NCBI RefSeq assembly: GCF_028747645.1 | Contig: NZ_CP118100.1 | Coordinates: 806,001 to 870,000 of the forward strand | Length of the DNA stretch: 64,000 bases | Direction: 5' to 3' | Origin: Microbacterium esteraromaticum | GTDB lineage: Bacteria; Actinomycetota; Actinomycetes; Actinomycetales; Microbacteriaceae | Shown here: piece after piece, positions 9,010 to 17,818 of the stretch | Numbering within the stretch: the first letter of the stretch is position 1 | How the letters are laid out: each line of letters begins with the position of its first letter | Position numbers and translations under genes: made by a program | The notes under the pieces: generated by a model | Told to the model about the DNA's origin: nothing | Databases searched by the model: none | Seen by the model: the letters and a program-made list of their open reading frames with translations, nothing else

Positions 9010-10053
9010 TCAGGTCAGCACCCTCGCCAGGTCGTACCCGGTCACCGTCTCGAGTTGCTCGTACGTGCACGAGCGCGCGTCGCGATCGGGACGCCACCGT
9101 GCGAACTGCACCGTGTGCCGGAACCGATCGCCCTCGAGCTGGTCGTAGCGCACCTCCAGAACGCGCTCCGGGCGCAGCCGGACGAACGACACGTCCTTCG
9201 CGCCGCTGAATCGCGACCGTTCCCCCGCGCCGGTCACGGCCGCCCCCGAGTCGTCGCGTTCGACGAGGGGCTCCAGCTCGGTCACGAGCTGACGGCGCAT
9301 GGCATCCGACCACGCCGCCACGCCGCCCACCTGACGCAGCGCACCGTCGGCGTCGTACAGGCCGACCAGCAGCGATCCGACGCCCGACCCGCTCTTGTGC
9401 ACCCGATACCCGAGCGCGACAACGTCGGCGGTGCGGGCGTGCTTGATCTTGATCAGCGTCCGTTTGCCGGGGGCATACGCATCATCCAGGGGCTTCGCGA
9501 CGACGCCATCCAATCCGGCGCCCTCGAACTCGGCCAGCCACCGCCGGGCGAGATCGGGATCGTCAGTGGTGCGGGTCAGGTGCAGGGGAGGGGTGGTGCG
9601 CGCCAGCATCCGCTCCAGCCGTGCCCGGCGCTCACGGAACGGCAGTGGCTGCAGATCGTCGGCACCCTCGGCGAGCAGATCGAAGGCGATGAACGACGCC
9701 GGCGTCTCGGCCGCGAGCCGCGCGACGCGCGAGGGGGCGGGATGGATGCGCTGGCTCAGCGCGATCCAGTCGAGTCGCTGCGCGCCCGCCTCGCCGGTGG
9801 CGACGACGATCTCACCGTCGAGCAGGCAGGGGCCGGGCAACAGCGCGGGCAGTTGCTCGACCAGCTCGGGAAAGTACCGCGTCAGCGGCTTCGCGCCGCG
9901 GGATCCGATCCGAAGCTCCGTACCGTCCCACGCGATCAACCCGCGGAAGCCGTCCCACTTCGGTTCGTAGAGCAGCGGACGCTGCGTGGGATCGGGAACG
10001 GATGCCGCGGCCTTGGCCAGCATCGGTGCCGGGATCTCATACATGGCATCCAT
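9010..10053 (-). CDS. ATP-dependent DNA ligase
   Basis: The 347-residue enzyme has the adenylation motif EPKWDGFRGLI (nucleotidyl-accepting Lys of KxDG), motif RIGSRGAKPLTRYFPEL, LLDGEIV, DGVVAKPLDDAYAPGKRTLIKIKH and a C-terminal OB-like domain from about residue 225. It seals nicks using ATP, probably in NHEJ with the convergent LigD-type polymerase. Two start options exist, MDAMYEIP at 10053 and MYEIP at 10044; GGGG lies at suitable distance from 10053. Longer in-frame reading to 10332 is low-complexity Arg/Pro/Ala and not credible. Confidence 0.9.
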   Translation of the reverse strand: MDAMYEIPAPMLAKAAASVPDPTQRPLLYEPKWDGFRGLIAWDGTELRIGSRGAKPLTRYFPELVEQLPALLPGPCLLDGEIVVATGEAGAQRLDWIALSQRIHPAPSRVARLAAETPASFIAFDLLAEGADDLQPLPFRERRARLERMLARTTPPLHLTRTTDDPDLARRWLAEFEGAGLDGVVAKPLDDAYAPGKRTLIKIKHARTADVVALGYRVHKSGSGVGSLLVGLYDADGALRQVGGVAAWSDAMRRQLVTELEPLVERDDSGAAVTGAGERSRFSGAKDVSFVRLRPERVLEVRYDQLEGDRFRHTVQFARWRPDRDARSCTYEQLETVTGYDLARVLT

Positions 10054-10117
10054 TACCCCGCAGGCGGCCGGCGCCCGCAACCCCGACGTGCCACCGGCAG
10101 TTCGGGACGCCCACTGA

Positions 10118-11569
10118 TCAGGGGAACAGCGTGTCGAGCGCGACGGGCGTGCCGGCGTCGCGCAGCGCGGTGCGGGCCGCGTGCCAACCGGCCATCCCGC
10201 TGACGCCGGGGCCGGGCGGGGTGGACGCCGACGCCAGGTACACCCCGCGCATCGGCGTGCGCCAGGGGGAGGGGGAGAGCACGGGGCGGCGGAACGCCTG
10301 ACGGATCGTGAACGCGCCGCCGAAGATGTCACCGCCGATCTCGCTCGGGTTCAGCAGCGCGCGATCGGATGCGGCGACGGCGCGACTGGTCAGGATCCGG
10401 TCGCGAAAGCCGGGGGCGAAGCGCTCGATCTGGCGCGTGATCAGCTCGGTCGGGTCGAGCCGCGAACCAGCCGGTACGTGTATGTACGTCCACAGCACCG
10501 AGTGACCCGCCGGTGCCCTGCTGTCATCGAGCACCGACGGTTGCACCGCCAGCACGTACGGACGATCGGCGACCGTGCCGCGGGCCACAGCGTTCTCGCT
10601 CGCCCAGATCTCTTCGCGCGTGCCGCCGACATGCACGGTCGGAGCGTGCGCCACCTGCGCATTCGCCCACGGCACGGGGCCATCGAGCGCGAAGTCGACC
10701 TTGGCGGCGGCCGGGCCATAGCGGTAAGCGCGCAGCGCCCGCGCGTAGCCGGCGGGGATCCGCGGATGCGTCAGCGCCAGTCGCGGTGATGAATTCAACA
10801 GCAGCAGATCCCCCTGCGCGGGGTCACCCCAGTCGAGAGCCGCCACGTCGTCGACGTACCGACCCGTGCGCACCCGGCCGCCGTGCGCTGCGAGGTCTGC
10901 GACCAGGGCATCCGCGATGCGCTGCGCCCCACCGCGCGGGTACGGCCAGCCGGCCGCGTGGCCGTGAGCGGCCAGCAGCAGTCCCGCCGCCGCTCCGCTG
11001 AGGGAGGGCAAGGGCACATTCGCATGCGCGATCACGCCGGACAGCAGCGCGGCACCGGCCTCGGTGCGCAGGGACGTCCGCGCCAACGGGGTGCCCTGTT
11101 CGAGCATCCGAATGCCGAAGCGCGCCGCCGCGACCGGGTCTCGGGGCAGGCGCAGCAGGCTGTCGCCGGTGAAGTCGACGACCCCGTCGATGCGTCCCAC
11201 CAGGGGGCGCAGCAGGGCCCGCCAGTGTCGGCCGTCGGGGCCGAGGGCATCCGCCGTGCGCTCCAGATCGCGCCACGCAATCGCGGCGCGACCGTCGTCC
11301 AACGGATGCGCGTATGAGATCTTGGGAGTGATCCACTCCAGGCGGGAGGCGAGGTCGAAAGCGCGGAAGAATGGCGACGCGACCGTCGCCGGATGCACCG
11401 CCGAGCAGACATCCCACACGTATCCCGGCAGGGGTGCGGACTCGGTGCGCACACCACCACCGACCGTCGGCGCGGCCTCGAGCACCTCGACCTCGTAGCC
11501 GGCGCGGGCCAGCGACACCGCCGCGACCAGCCCGTTCGGTCCGCTGCCGATGACTGTCGCCCGTGCCAT
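10118..11569 (-). CDS. phytoene-desaturase-like FAD-dependent oxidoreductase
   Basis: The 483-residue protein opens with an FAD-binding Rossmann fold (VIGSGPNGLVAAVSLARAGYEVEVLEA, GG motif following) and closes with the family's second FAD contact (GVYLASASTPPGPGVSGMAGWHAA). It belongs to the COG1233 group that includes carotenoid desaturases and the PYROXD2-like oxidoreductases. No other carotenoid gene is nearby, so a carotenoid role is not supported. It is downstream of and separate from the ligase gene and divergent from the small gene at 11650. Confidence 0.8.
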   Translation of the reverse strand: MARATVIGSGPNGLVAAVSLARAGYEVEVLEAAPTVGGGVRTESAPLPGYVWDVCSAVHPATVASPFFRAFDLASRLEWITPKISYAHPLDDGRAAIAWRDLERTADALGPDGRHWRALLRPLVGRIDGVVDFTGDSLLRLPRDPVAAARFGIRMLEQGTPLARTSLRTEAGAALLSGVIAHANVPLPSLSGAAAGLLLAAHGHAAGWPYPRGGAQRIADALVADLAAHGGRVRTGRYVDDVAALDWGDPAQGDLLLLNSSPRLALTHPRIPAGYARALRAYRYGPAAAKVDFALDGPVPWANAQVAHAPTVHVGGTREEIWASENAVARGTVADRPYVLAVQPSVLDDSRAPAGHSVLWTYIHVPAGSRLDPTELITRQIERFAPGFRDRILTSRAVAASDRALLNPSEIGGDIFGGAFTIRQAFRRPVLSPSPWRTPMRGVYLASASTPPGPGVSGMAGWHAARTALRDAGTPVALDTLFP

Positions 11570-11649
11570 GCCCTCAGTGTCGCACGGCGGTCGGCCAGGG
11601 GCGCGGGAACGGCTGTCGGCGCGGCTTACGGGGTGAGAGAATTGAAGCG

Positions 11650-12156
11650 ATGAACGAAGTCCAGGGGCCGACCCCCGCAGGAACCTCCCGCCCGTACCGA
11701 TCCCTCGCCGATGCGCTGCGCGCGCACCGGATCCCCGACGAGAACCACGAGTTCATCGTCGCCGTCACCGACGCCGTCGGTGTCACCTCCTACATCGACC
11801 GCGGTCGCTACATCGAGGCGCTGCGTCGCGACGGCGCCGCACTGCACATCGGCCGCACCTACACCAACGGGTTCACCGAAGACGAGCAGGTGCTCGTCGC
11901 CGGACGCGCGTTGCCGCTGCTTCCCAGCGAAGGACGCGCGCCGTACTTCTACGTCAACCACCCCAGCGTGCTCCCCGGGGCACCGTCCGCAGGTCGTACC
12001 GGTTCGCGTTCCGGCTCGTCGCGCGCGAGCTCGGCGGCCAAACCGAAGGCCGAGCCCCGTGCGGTCAAGCCCAAGCCGATCGAGCGCGACTACGGCGTGT
12101 GCGATACGTGCTTCATGGTCAAGACCGCGGCCGGCCGCTGCGGTTGCGACGAGTGA
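11650..12156 (+). CDS. hypothetical protein with C-terminal Cys knuckle
   Basis: I do not recognise the family. The 168-residue product has a folded first half (SLADALRAHRIPDENHEFIVAV...) with no known motif, then a basic Ser/Ala/Lys/Pro linker (residues about 115-145), and a C-terminal CDTCFMVKTAAGRCGCD segment. The CxxC...CxC pattern could bind one zinc or iron ion. A GAGAAT hexamer ends 7 bases before the ATG, so initiation may be leaderless. It converges with the TetR gene with a 7-base gap. A longer in-frame start at 11563 would overlap the divergent oxidoreductase promoter. Confidence 0.6.
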   Translation: MNEVQGPTPAGTSRPYRSLADALRAHRIPDENHEFIVAVTDAVGVTSYIDRGRYIEALRRDGAALHIGRTYTNGFTEDEQVLVAGRALPLLPSEGRAPYFYVNHPSVLPGAPSAGRTGSRSGSSRASSAAKPKAEPRAVKPKPIERDYGVCDTCFMVKTAAGRCGCDE

Positions 12157-12163
12157 GCAGCGC

Positions 12164-12823
12164 TCACGACAGTTCGGCCTGAACCCGGCGTGAGATCTCG
12201 GCGATCGGCATCGATCGCGGGAAGACGGCCACCACGACATCATCGGATGCCGCTTCGGCGGCGCCCGGAAGCACGCCGTAGCGGCGGCGGACGTCGTCCA
12301 GGGCGGTGCGCAGCACCGTCACGGGCACGTCCGCCCCACGCAGCAGCTGCCGCAGTACGTGATTGTGCACCGCGGTGACCAGCGCCGAGAAACCGACCGC
12401 ATCGATCGGCGCCAGGCCCGGCAGGGCGCTGCGCAGGTACTCGTCGAACAGTCGCTCGTACCGGAACACGGTGATGATCTCGCGCTCGCGCAGCACCGGC
12501 ACCTCACGCACGACCTCGTAGCGGCGCCGCGCCAGAACGGGGTTCTGCACGAACGCGGTGAACACCTGCTCGGAGGCCTCGCATACGGCGGCCCACGGGT
12601 CTTCGTGCGGGCGGTCGAGGAACTCGCGCAGGTCATTCAGCATCTGCTCGTGATCGGTGAAGATCACATCCTCTTTGCCGCCGAACTGGCGGAAGAAGGT
12701 CGAGCGCGAGACTCCGGCGGCCTTGGCGATCTGCTCGACGGAGGTCGCCTCGAAGCCCTGCGTGGCGAACAGCTCGAGGGCGGCGGCGACGACGCCGGAG
12801 TGGAGCGGGGTCGGATGCTGCAT
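12164..12823 (-). CDS. TetR family transcriptional regulator
   Basis: The 219-residue protein has an N-terminal TetR helix-turn-helix (ALELFATQGFEATSVEQIAKAAGVSRSTFFRQFGGKEDVIF, about residues 14-55) and a helical C-terminal ligand domain. It is divergent from sucC, so the shared 130-base gap could carry its operator; a partial inverted repeat is seen there. It may regulate itself only, since sucCD is a core operon. Ligand unknown. Confidence 0.85.
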   Translation of the reverse strand: MQHPTPLHSGVVAAALELFATQGFEATSVEQIAKAAGVSRSTFFRQFGGKEDVIFTDHEQMLNDLREFLDRPHEDPWAAVCEASEQVFTAFVQNPVLARRRYEVVREVPVLREREIITVFRYERLFDEYLRSALPGLAPIDAVGFSALVTAVHNHVLRQLLRGADVPVTVLRTALDDVRRRYGVLPGAAEAASDDVVVAVFPRSMPIAEISRRVQAELS

Positions 12824-12883
12824 ATCGGAAGCCTAGACCCGGCGTGCTCGCGTTGTCGCGGGGCGGTAGTAGGCTTGAGGATC

Positions 12884-12905
12884 GGGTCGAATGATATCGA
12901 CACCC
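12884..12905. promoter_or_regulatory. partial inverted repeat in TetR/sucC divergent gap
   Basis: GGGTCGA, six bases, then TCGACACCC form an imperfect inverted repeat (one extra A in the right arm). The size suits a TetR-family operator. No binding data can be inferred. Confidence 0.25.
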
Positions 12906-12953
12906 GACACATTTGTCGCGTCCCACCCGCCGCAACCAGCGAAGGACTGCAGA

Positions 12954-14120
12954 GTGGATCTCTACGAGTACCAGGCACGAGACCTTTTCGAATCGTACGG
13001 AGTGCCGGTTCTTGCCGGCATCGTCGCGGATACGCCGGAGGAGGTGAAGGCGGCGGCCGAGAAGATCGGCGGTGTTGTCGTCGTGAAGGCGCAGGTCAAG
13101 ACCGGTGGTCGCGGCAAGGCCGGCGGCGTCAAGGTCGCGAAGACTCCTGACGAGGCGTACGAGGCGGCCAAGGCCATCCTCGGCCTCGACATCAAGGGCC
13201 ACATCGTCAAGCGCGTCATGGTCGCCCAGGGCGCCGCGATCGCCGACGAGTACTACTTCTCGGTGCTGCTCGACCGCGCCAACCGCTCGTACCTGTCGCT
13301 GTGCAGCGTCGAGGGCGGCATGGAGATCGAGCAGCTCGCCGTCGAAAAGCCCGAGGCGCTCGCGCGCATCGAGGTCGACCCGCTGGTCGGCATCAACAAG
13401 ACCAAGGCGATCGAGATCGCCAAGGCAGCGAACTTCCCCGACGAGCTCGTCTCGAAGGTCGCCGACGTGTTCGTGAAGCTCTACGACGTCTACAAGGGCG
13501 AGGACGCCACGCTCGTCGAGGTCAACCCGCTGGTGCGCACCGAGTCCGGTGACATCATCGCCCTCGACGGCAAGGTCACCCTCGACGACAACGGCTCCGA
13601 GGTGCGCCACCCCGCACACGAGGCGCTCGAAGACAAGGACGCCGCCGACCCGCTCGAGGCCAAGGCCAAGGCCGCCGGCCTGAACTACGTCAAGCTCGAC
13701 GGCCAGGTGGGCATCATCGGCAACGGCGCGGGCCTGGTCATGTCGACGCTCGACGTCGTCGCCTACGCCGGCGAGAACCACGGCGGCGTCAAGCCCGCCA
13801 ACTTCCTCGACATCGGTGGCGGCGCCAACGCGCAGGTCATGGCCAGCGGCCTTGACGTCATCCTGGGCGACGAGCAGGTCAAGAGCGTGTTCGTCAACGT
13901 CTTCGGTGGCATCACCTCGTGCGTCGCTGTCGCAGAGGGCATCGTCAAGGCGCTCGAGATCCTCGGCGACGCGGCGACCAAGCCGCTCGTCGTGCGTCTC
14001 GACGGCAACCAGGTCGAAGAGGGTCGTGCGATCCTCGCCGAGGCCAACCACCCGCTGGTCACCCTTGCCGCAGGCATGGATGAGGGTGCCGACAAGGCCG
14101 CCGAGCTGGCGAACGCCTGA
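12954..14120 (+). CDS. sucC: succinate--CoA ligase, ADP/GDP-forming, beta subunit
   Basis: The 388-residue beta subunit joins with SucD to interconvert succinyl-CoA and succinate in the citric acid cycle. It starts (V/M)[18 protein letters not shown], the usual SucC start, and has an ATP-grasp domain ([21 protein letters not shown]) and a C-terminal CoA-ligase domain ([23 protein letters not shown]). The start is GTG at 12954, about 7 bases after GAAGGA; earlier in-frame ATG at 12891 adds 21 unrelated residues and is rejected. It is followed 30 bases later by sucD. Confidence 0.96.
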   Translation: MDLYEYQARDLFESYGVPVLAGIVADTPEEVKAAAEKIGGVVVVKAQVKTGGRGKAGGVKVAKTPDEAYEAAKAILGLDIKGHIVKRVMVAQGAAIADEYYFSVLLDRANRSYLSLCSVEGGMEIEQLAVEKPEALARIEVDPLVGINKTKAIEIAKAANFPDELVSKVADVFVKLYDVYKGEDATLVEVNPLVRTESGDIIALDGKVTLDDNGSEVRHPAHEALEDKDAADPLEAKAKAAGLNYVKLDGQVGIIGNGAGLVMSTLDVVAYAGENHGGVKPANFLDIGGGANAQVMASGLDVILGDEQVKSVFVNVFGGITSCVAVAEGIVKALEILGDAATKPLVVRLDGNQVEEGRAILAEANHPLVTLAAGMDEGADKAAELANA

Positions 14121-14150
14121 GCCCGACTGAGACTGCGAAGGACAGAAGAT

Positions 14151-15053
14151 ATGTCGATCTACCTCAACAAGGACTCCAAGGTCATCGTCCAGGGAATCAC
14201 TGGCGGTGAAGGCACCAAGCACACCGCACTGATGCTCAAGGCCGGCACCAACATCGTCGGCGGTGTCAACGCCCGCAAGGCCGGCACCACCGTCACGCAC
14301 GAGAAGCCGCACGAGGGCGAGATCGAGCTGCCCGTGTTCGGCTCGGTCGCCGAGGCCATGCAGAAGACCGGCGCCGACGTCTCGGTCGCCTTCGTGCCGC
14401 CGAAGTTCGCCAAGGACGCGATGATCGAGGCCATCGATGCCGAGATCCCGCTGCTCGTGGTGATCACCGAGGGCATCCCGGTCGGCGACAGCGCCGAGGC
14501 CTGGGCGTACGCCAAGTCCAAGGGCAACAAGACCCGCATCATCGGCCCGAACTGCCCCGGCATCATCACCCCCGGTGAGGCGCTCGCCGGCATCACCCCG
14601 GCGAACATCACCGGCAGCGGCCCCATCGGCCTGGTGTCGAAGTCGGGCACGCTGACGTACCAGATGATGTTCGAGCTGAAGGACATCGGCTTCTCGACCG
14701 CCATCGGCATCGGCGGCGACCCGGTCATCGGCACCACGCACATCGACGCGCTTGCCGCGTTCGAGGCCGACCCCGACACCAAGGCGATCGTCATGATCGG
14801 TGAGATCGGTGGCGACGCTGAAGAGCGTGCGGCCGAGTACATCAAGGCGAACGTCACCAAGCCGGTCGTCGGCTACGTGGCGGGCTTCACGGCTCCCGAG
14901 GGCAAGACCATGGGCCACGCCGGCGCCATCGTCTCGGGCTCGGCGGGCACCGCTCAGGCGAAGAAGGAGGCCCTGGAGGCCGCCGGTGTCAAGGTCGGCA
15001 AGACGCCGTCCGAGACCGCTGAACTGATGCGCGCGATCGTCGAGGCGCTGTAA
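14151..15053 (+). CDS. sucD: succinate--CoA ligase alpha subunit
   Basis: The 300-residue alpha subunit carries the CoA-binding fold ([23 protein letters not shown]), the [22 protein letters not shown] stretch and the phosphohistidine loop [22 protein letters not shown] with the active-site His. It forms an operon with sucC and is followed by a strong terminator. A GAAGGA sequence precedes the ATG. Nothing is unusual. Confidence 0.96.
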   Translation: MSIYLNKDSKVIVQGITGGEGTKHTALMLKAGTNIVGGVNARKAGTTVTHEKPHEGEIELPVFGSVAEAMQKTGADVSVAFVPPKFAKDAMIEAIDAEIPLLVVITEGIPVGDSAEAWAYAKSKGNKTRIIGPNCPGIITPGEALAGITPANITGSGPIGLVSKSGTLTYQMMFELKDIGFSTAIGIGGDPVIGTTHIDALAAFEADPDTKAIVMIGEIGGDAEERAAEYIKANVTKPVVGYVAGFTAPEGKTMGHAGAIVSGSAGTAQAKKEALEAAGVKVGKTPSETAELMRAIVEAL

Positions 15054-15081
15054 GCACTCTGAAGCGAGTAGACTGATCCAC

Positions 15082-15111
15082 GAAGGCCCCGAGCTCCACC
15101 TCGGGGCCTTC
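15082..15111 (+). terminator. sucCD terminator hairpin
   Basis: GAAGGCCCCGAG pairs perfectly with CTCGGGGCCTTC over 12 bases around a 6-base loop, 28 bases after the sucD stop. The right arm and its tail (CGGGGCCTTCGTCATT) are repeated directly at about 15121-15136, as if the 3' half had been duplicated. Confidence 0.75.
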
Positions 15112-15195
15112 GTCATTCTCCGGGGCCTTCGTCATTTCCGGCGAGGGTGCGCGGCACGTGCACGGACGCTGCGCCCGGCCTGGCAGAATGGAGAC

Positions 15196-15807
15196 ATGCG
15201 CCCGTCGAGACTCCCGCACCTGCTGCGGGGTTCGGCGGCGGCGGCGGTGGCCACCTTCACCGCCTTGCTCTCGCACGTCGCGGCAGACGGTGAGATGCCC
15301 GGATGGCTGGGCGTACTCGTTCCGCTCCTGCTGTCGATGATGGTCAGCGTCGTGCTGGCCGGGCGTCGACTCTCGCTGCTGCGCCTATCGCTGTCGGTGA
15401 CGGTCAGCCAGTTCCTGTTCCACACGCTCTTCGTGCTCGGGGCGATCACGCCGTCCGGCATGGCGCTGGGGCACCAGCACGGCGCACCGCTCCTGCTGCC
15501 CGCGGCGGTGGGAGACCTCGCCCTCGTGGCGCCGGATGCGGGGATGTGGCTGGGGCACGCCCTGGCGGCTGGCGCCACGACGCTGCTGCTCTACCGTGGC
15601 GAGCGGGCGATCCAGCAACTGCTGCACGCCGCACGCACCGTCGTCGGCTGGGTCGTCGCCGTGCTCGCGCGCGCCCTGGTACTGCCGGTCGAAGCGCGTC
15701 CGCGCGCCGCGCGGCCCGCGCCGGAGGGCAATGTCCGTTCGCACATCGCGCTGCGCGTGGTGCATCAGCTGCGACGTCGCGGTCCTCCGCTGTTCTCGAT
15801 TCTCTGA
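15196..15807 (+). CDS. hypothetical membrane protein
   Basis: I do not recognise a named family. The 203-residue protein has about four hydrophobic segments: residues roughly 12-30, 36-56, 62-85 and a pair around 95-125. An HQHGAP motif sits in the middle, and a basic Arg/Pro-rich C-terminal tail begins near residue 165. It precedes a copper-chaperone gene and a DyP peroxidase gene, so a role in metal handling is a contextual guess only. CAGAAT lies 6 bases before the ATG, with GGAGA between. Confidence 0.6.
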   Translation: MRPSRLPHLLRGSAAAAVATFTALLSHVAADGEMPGWLGVLVPLLLSMMVSVVLAGRRLSLLRLSLSVTVSQFLFHTLFVLGAITPSGMALGHQHGAPLLLPAAVGDLALVAPDAGMWLGHALAAGATTLLLYRGERAIQQLLHAARTVVGWVVAVLARALVLPVEARPRAARPAPEGNVRSHIALRVVHQLRRRGPPLFSIL

Positions 15808-15936
15808 GCGCCCCCACCCTCCGAGTGGTGCGGGGCGACGCCCGTCGATAACGGGTGACCTGCACGCACGGCTGAGCCGGCGTGCGCGGTCGCGCGCCCG
15901 CGCGCCCGCAGAAGAGTCTCGAAAGGCACCACTGAC

Positions 15937-16506
15937 ATGAACACCAACACCCGCCTGCGCACCACCCGCCGCGTCTCGATCGTCGCCGCAGCGCTGCTCG
16001 TCCTGACCGGCTGCTCACCCGTGGCCGAGGCCTCGTCAGCAGCGGGCGAGAGCGTCACGATGACCGACGGCTGGGTCAAGGCGGCCCCCGAGGGGATGAC
16101 CGCAGCGTTCGGCACGCTCACCAACGCTTCGGATGAGGATGTCGTAGTCGTCTCGGCGACCACCGAGGTCGCCGGATCGACCGAGCTGCACGAGATCGTC
16201 GTGGACGACGCCGGCAAGTCGACCATGCGCGAGGTCGAGGACGGCTTCACGATTCCCGCCGACGGCTCGCTCACCCTCGAGCCCGGCGCAGACCACCTCA
16301 TGCTGATGGGACTGACCGGACCCGTCGTCGCGGGGGAGGAGCTCTCGTTCACCCTCACGTTCGCGGATGACTCCACCATGACGTTCACCGCCCCGGTGAA
16401 GGACTACTCCGGCGCGCAGGAGGAGTACTCCGACCACGACATGGATCACGACGCTGATCACGAGATGGACGACGAGTCGGGCCACGAAGGGCACGGCGAG
16501 AACTGA
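15937..16506 (+). CDS. copper chaperone PCu(A)C, lipoprotein
   Basis: The 189-residue protein has a lipoprotein signal with lipobox LTGC (Cys26), so it should be anchored outside the membrane. The PCu(A)C domain shows the copper-binding arrangement of His and Met: LHEIV, then STMREVEDG, then GADHLMLMGL. PCu(A)C proteins deliver Cu(I) to cytochrome oxidase or other copper enzymes. The C-terminal tail is rich in His, Asp and Met (DHDMDHDADHEMDDESGHEGH) and is an added metal-binding region. The stop overlaps the start of the DyP gene, which implies coupled expression. Confidence 0.9.
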   Translation: MNTNTRLRTTRRVSIVAAALLVLTGCSPVAEASSAAGESVTMTDGWVKAAPEGMTAAFGTLTNASDEDVVVVSATTEVAGSTELHEIVVDDAGKSTMREVEDGFTIPADGSLTLEPGADHLMLMGLTGPVVAGEELSFTLTFADDSTMTFTAPVKDYSGAQEEYSDHDMDHDADHEMDDESGHEGHGEN

Positions 16507-17723
16507 TGTCGGCGCACGAGGTCAACGGGCCTCGGCGCGGCGCCACCCGGCGGCAGCTCCTCCTCGGAGGGGCTGCCGCCGGTGCGGGCGCGGCCGTGGC
16601 ACTCGGAATCGATCGCGGCATAGCCGCGCGCGCAGCCGCCACTCCGGCGCCGCTCAACGGTGAGGGGATCGTGCCCTTCCACGGGGCGCACCAGGCCGGG
16701 ATCGGCACCGACGCGCAGGCGCACGCCACACTGGTCGCCCTGGATCTGCTCCCCGAGGCGGATCGCGAGGCGTTGCGCCGAATGATGCGCCTGCTGTCGG
16801 ACGATGCCGCACGGTTGACCGCGGGCATCCCCGCCCTCGCGGACTCCGAGCCGGAACTGGCGGCATCCCCGGCGAACCTGACGGTGACGTTCGGATTCGG
16901 CCCGGCGTTCGTCGCGCGGGCCGGAGCCTCGGCGCCGACCTGGCTGGCGCCGCTGCCGCCGTTCTCGATCGACGCGCTGCTCGACGAGTTCAGCCACGGC
17001 GATCTGCTGCTGCAGATCGCCGCCGACGACCCGCTCACCGTGGCGCACGCGACGCGGATGCTCCTCAAAGACACCCGCAGTTTCGCAACCGTGCGGTGGC
17101 TGCAGCACGGCTTCCGTCGCGCCCACGGCACCGTGGCGCCCGGAACGACCATGCGCAACCTGTTCGGGCAGGTCGACGGCACCGAGAACGTTCGCCCCGG
17201 TACAGAGGCGTTCGACGACATCGTCTGGAGCCGTGACGGTTGGCTCGCGGGCGGCACCGGGATGGTCGTGCGGCGCATCCGCATGGACGTGGACAAATGG
17301 GACGAGGCCGACCGCATCGCCCGGGAGTTCTCCATCGGTCGAACGCTCGGAAACGGCGCACCCCTGACCGGTACGGATGAGCACGACGAACCGGACTTCG
17401 AGGCCAAGGGCCCGCGCGGGTTCCCCGTGATCGACGATCTGGCGCACATCCGCCGGGCGCGCTCATCCGACCCGCGTGAGCGCATCTTCCGACGCGCGTA
17501 CAACTACGACGTGCCGCCGACCGGGGCATCCGTGTCGGAGTCGGGACTCGTCTTCATCTCGTTCCAGGCCGATGTCGCCCGGCAGTTCACGCCGATGCAG
17601 GAGCGTCTGGCGCAGGCCGACCTGTTGAACCTGTGGACGACGCCGATCGGCAGCGCCGTGTTCGCGATCCCGCCCGGATGCCGTGAGGGTGGGTACATCG
17701 GCGAGACCCTGCTGGAGGGCTGA
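16506..17723 (+). CDS. DyP-type heme peroxidase, Tat-exported
   Basis: The 405-residue enzyme begins with a twin-arginine signal (RRGATRRQLLLGG followed by an Ala/Gly-rich helix), so it is exported folded with heme. It has the GxxDG motif in NLFGQVDGTENVRP, the VVRRIRMDVDKWD strand and the proximal heme His in DLAHIRRA near residue 312. This is the EfeB-like A-class. DyP peroxidases oxidise dyes, and EfeB forms work in iron uptake. No EfeU or EfeO gene is present here; instead a copper chaperone is fused into the same transcript. Confidence 0.92.
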   Translation: MSAHEVNGPRRGATRRQLLLGGAAAGAGAAVALGIDRGIAARAAATPAPLNGEGIVPFHGAHQAGIGTDAQAHATLVALDLLPEADREALRRMMRLLSDDAARLTAGIPALADSEPELAASPANLTVTFGFGPAFVARAGASAPTWLAPLPPFSIDALLDEFSHGDLLLQIAADDPLTVAHATRMLLKDTRSFATVRWLQHGFRRAHGTVAPGTTMRNLFGQVDGTENVRPGTEAFDDIVWSRDGWLAGGTGMVVRRIRMDVDKWDEADRIAREFSIGRTLGNGAPLTGTDEHDEPDFEAKGPRGFPVIDDLAHIRRARSSDPRERIFRRAYNYDVPPTGASVSESGLVFISFQADVARQFTPMQERLAQADLLNLWTTPIGSAVFAIPPGCREGGYIGETLLEG

Positions 17724-17772
17724 GGTCCGCCGCTCAGGCGGTGGCGACCGCGTCGAGCAACGCCGGATAAAC

Positions 17773-17806
17773 GGAAGGGGTCGGATGCCAGCATCCGACC
17801 CCTTCC
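17773..17806. terminator. bidirectional terminator between DyP and NCS2 genes
   Basis: A perfect 16-base stem (GGAAGGGGTCGGATGC with its complement) has only two bases between the arms. It lies between convergent genes and should stop transcription from both sides. It includes the GGATGC motif discussed in the findings. Confidence 0.8.
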
Positions 17807-17818
17807 GTGTGAAGCGCC

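Noticed and set aside
12633..15116. 827-codon open frame antisense to sucC and sucD
   Set aside because: It mirrors the codon structure of two core genes on the other strand and has no recognisable domain; long antisense frames are usual at this GC content.
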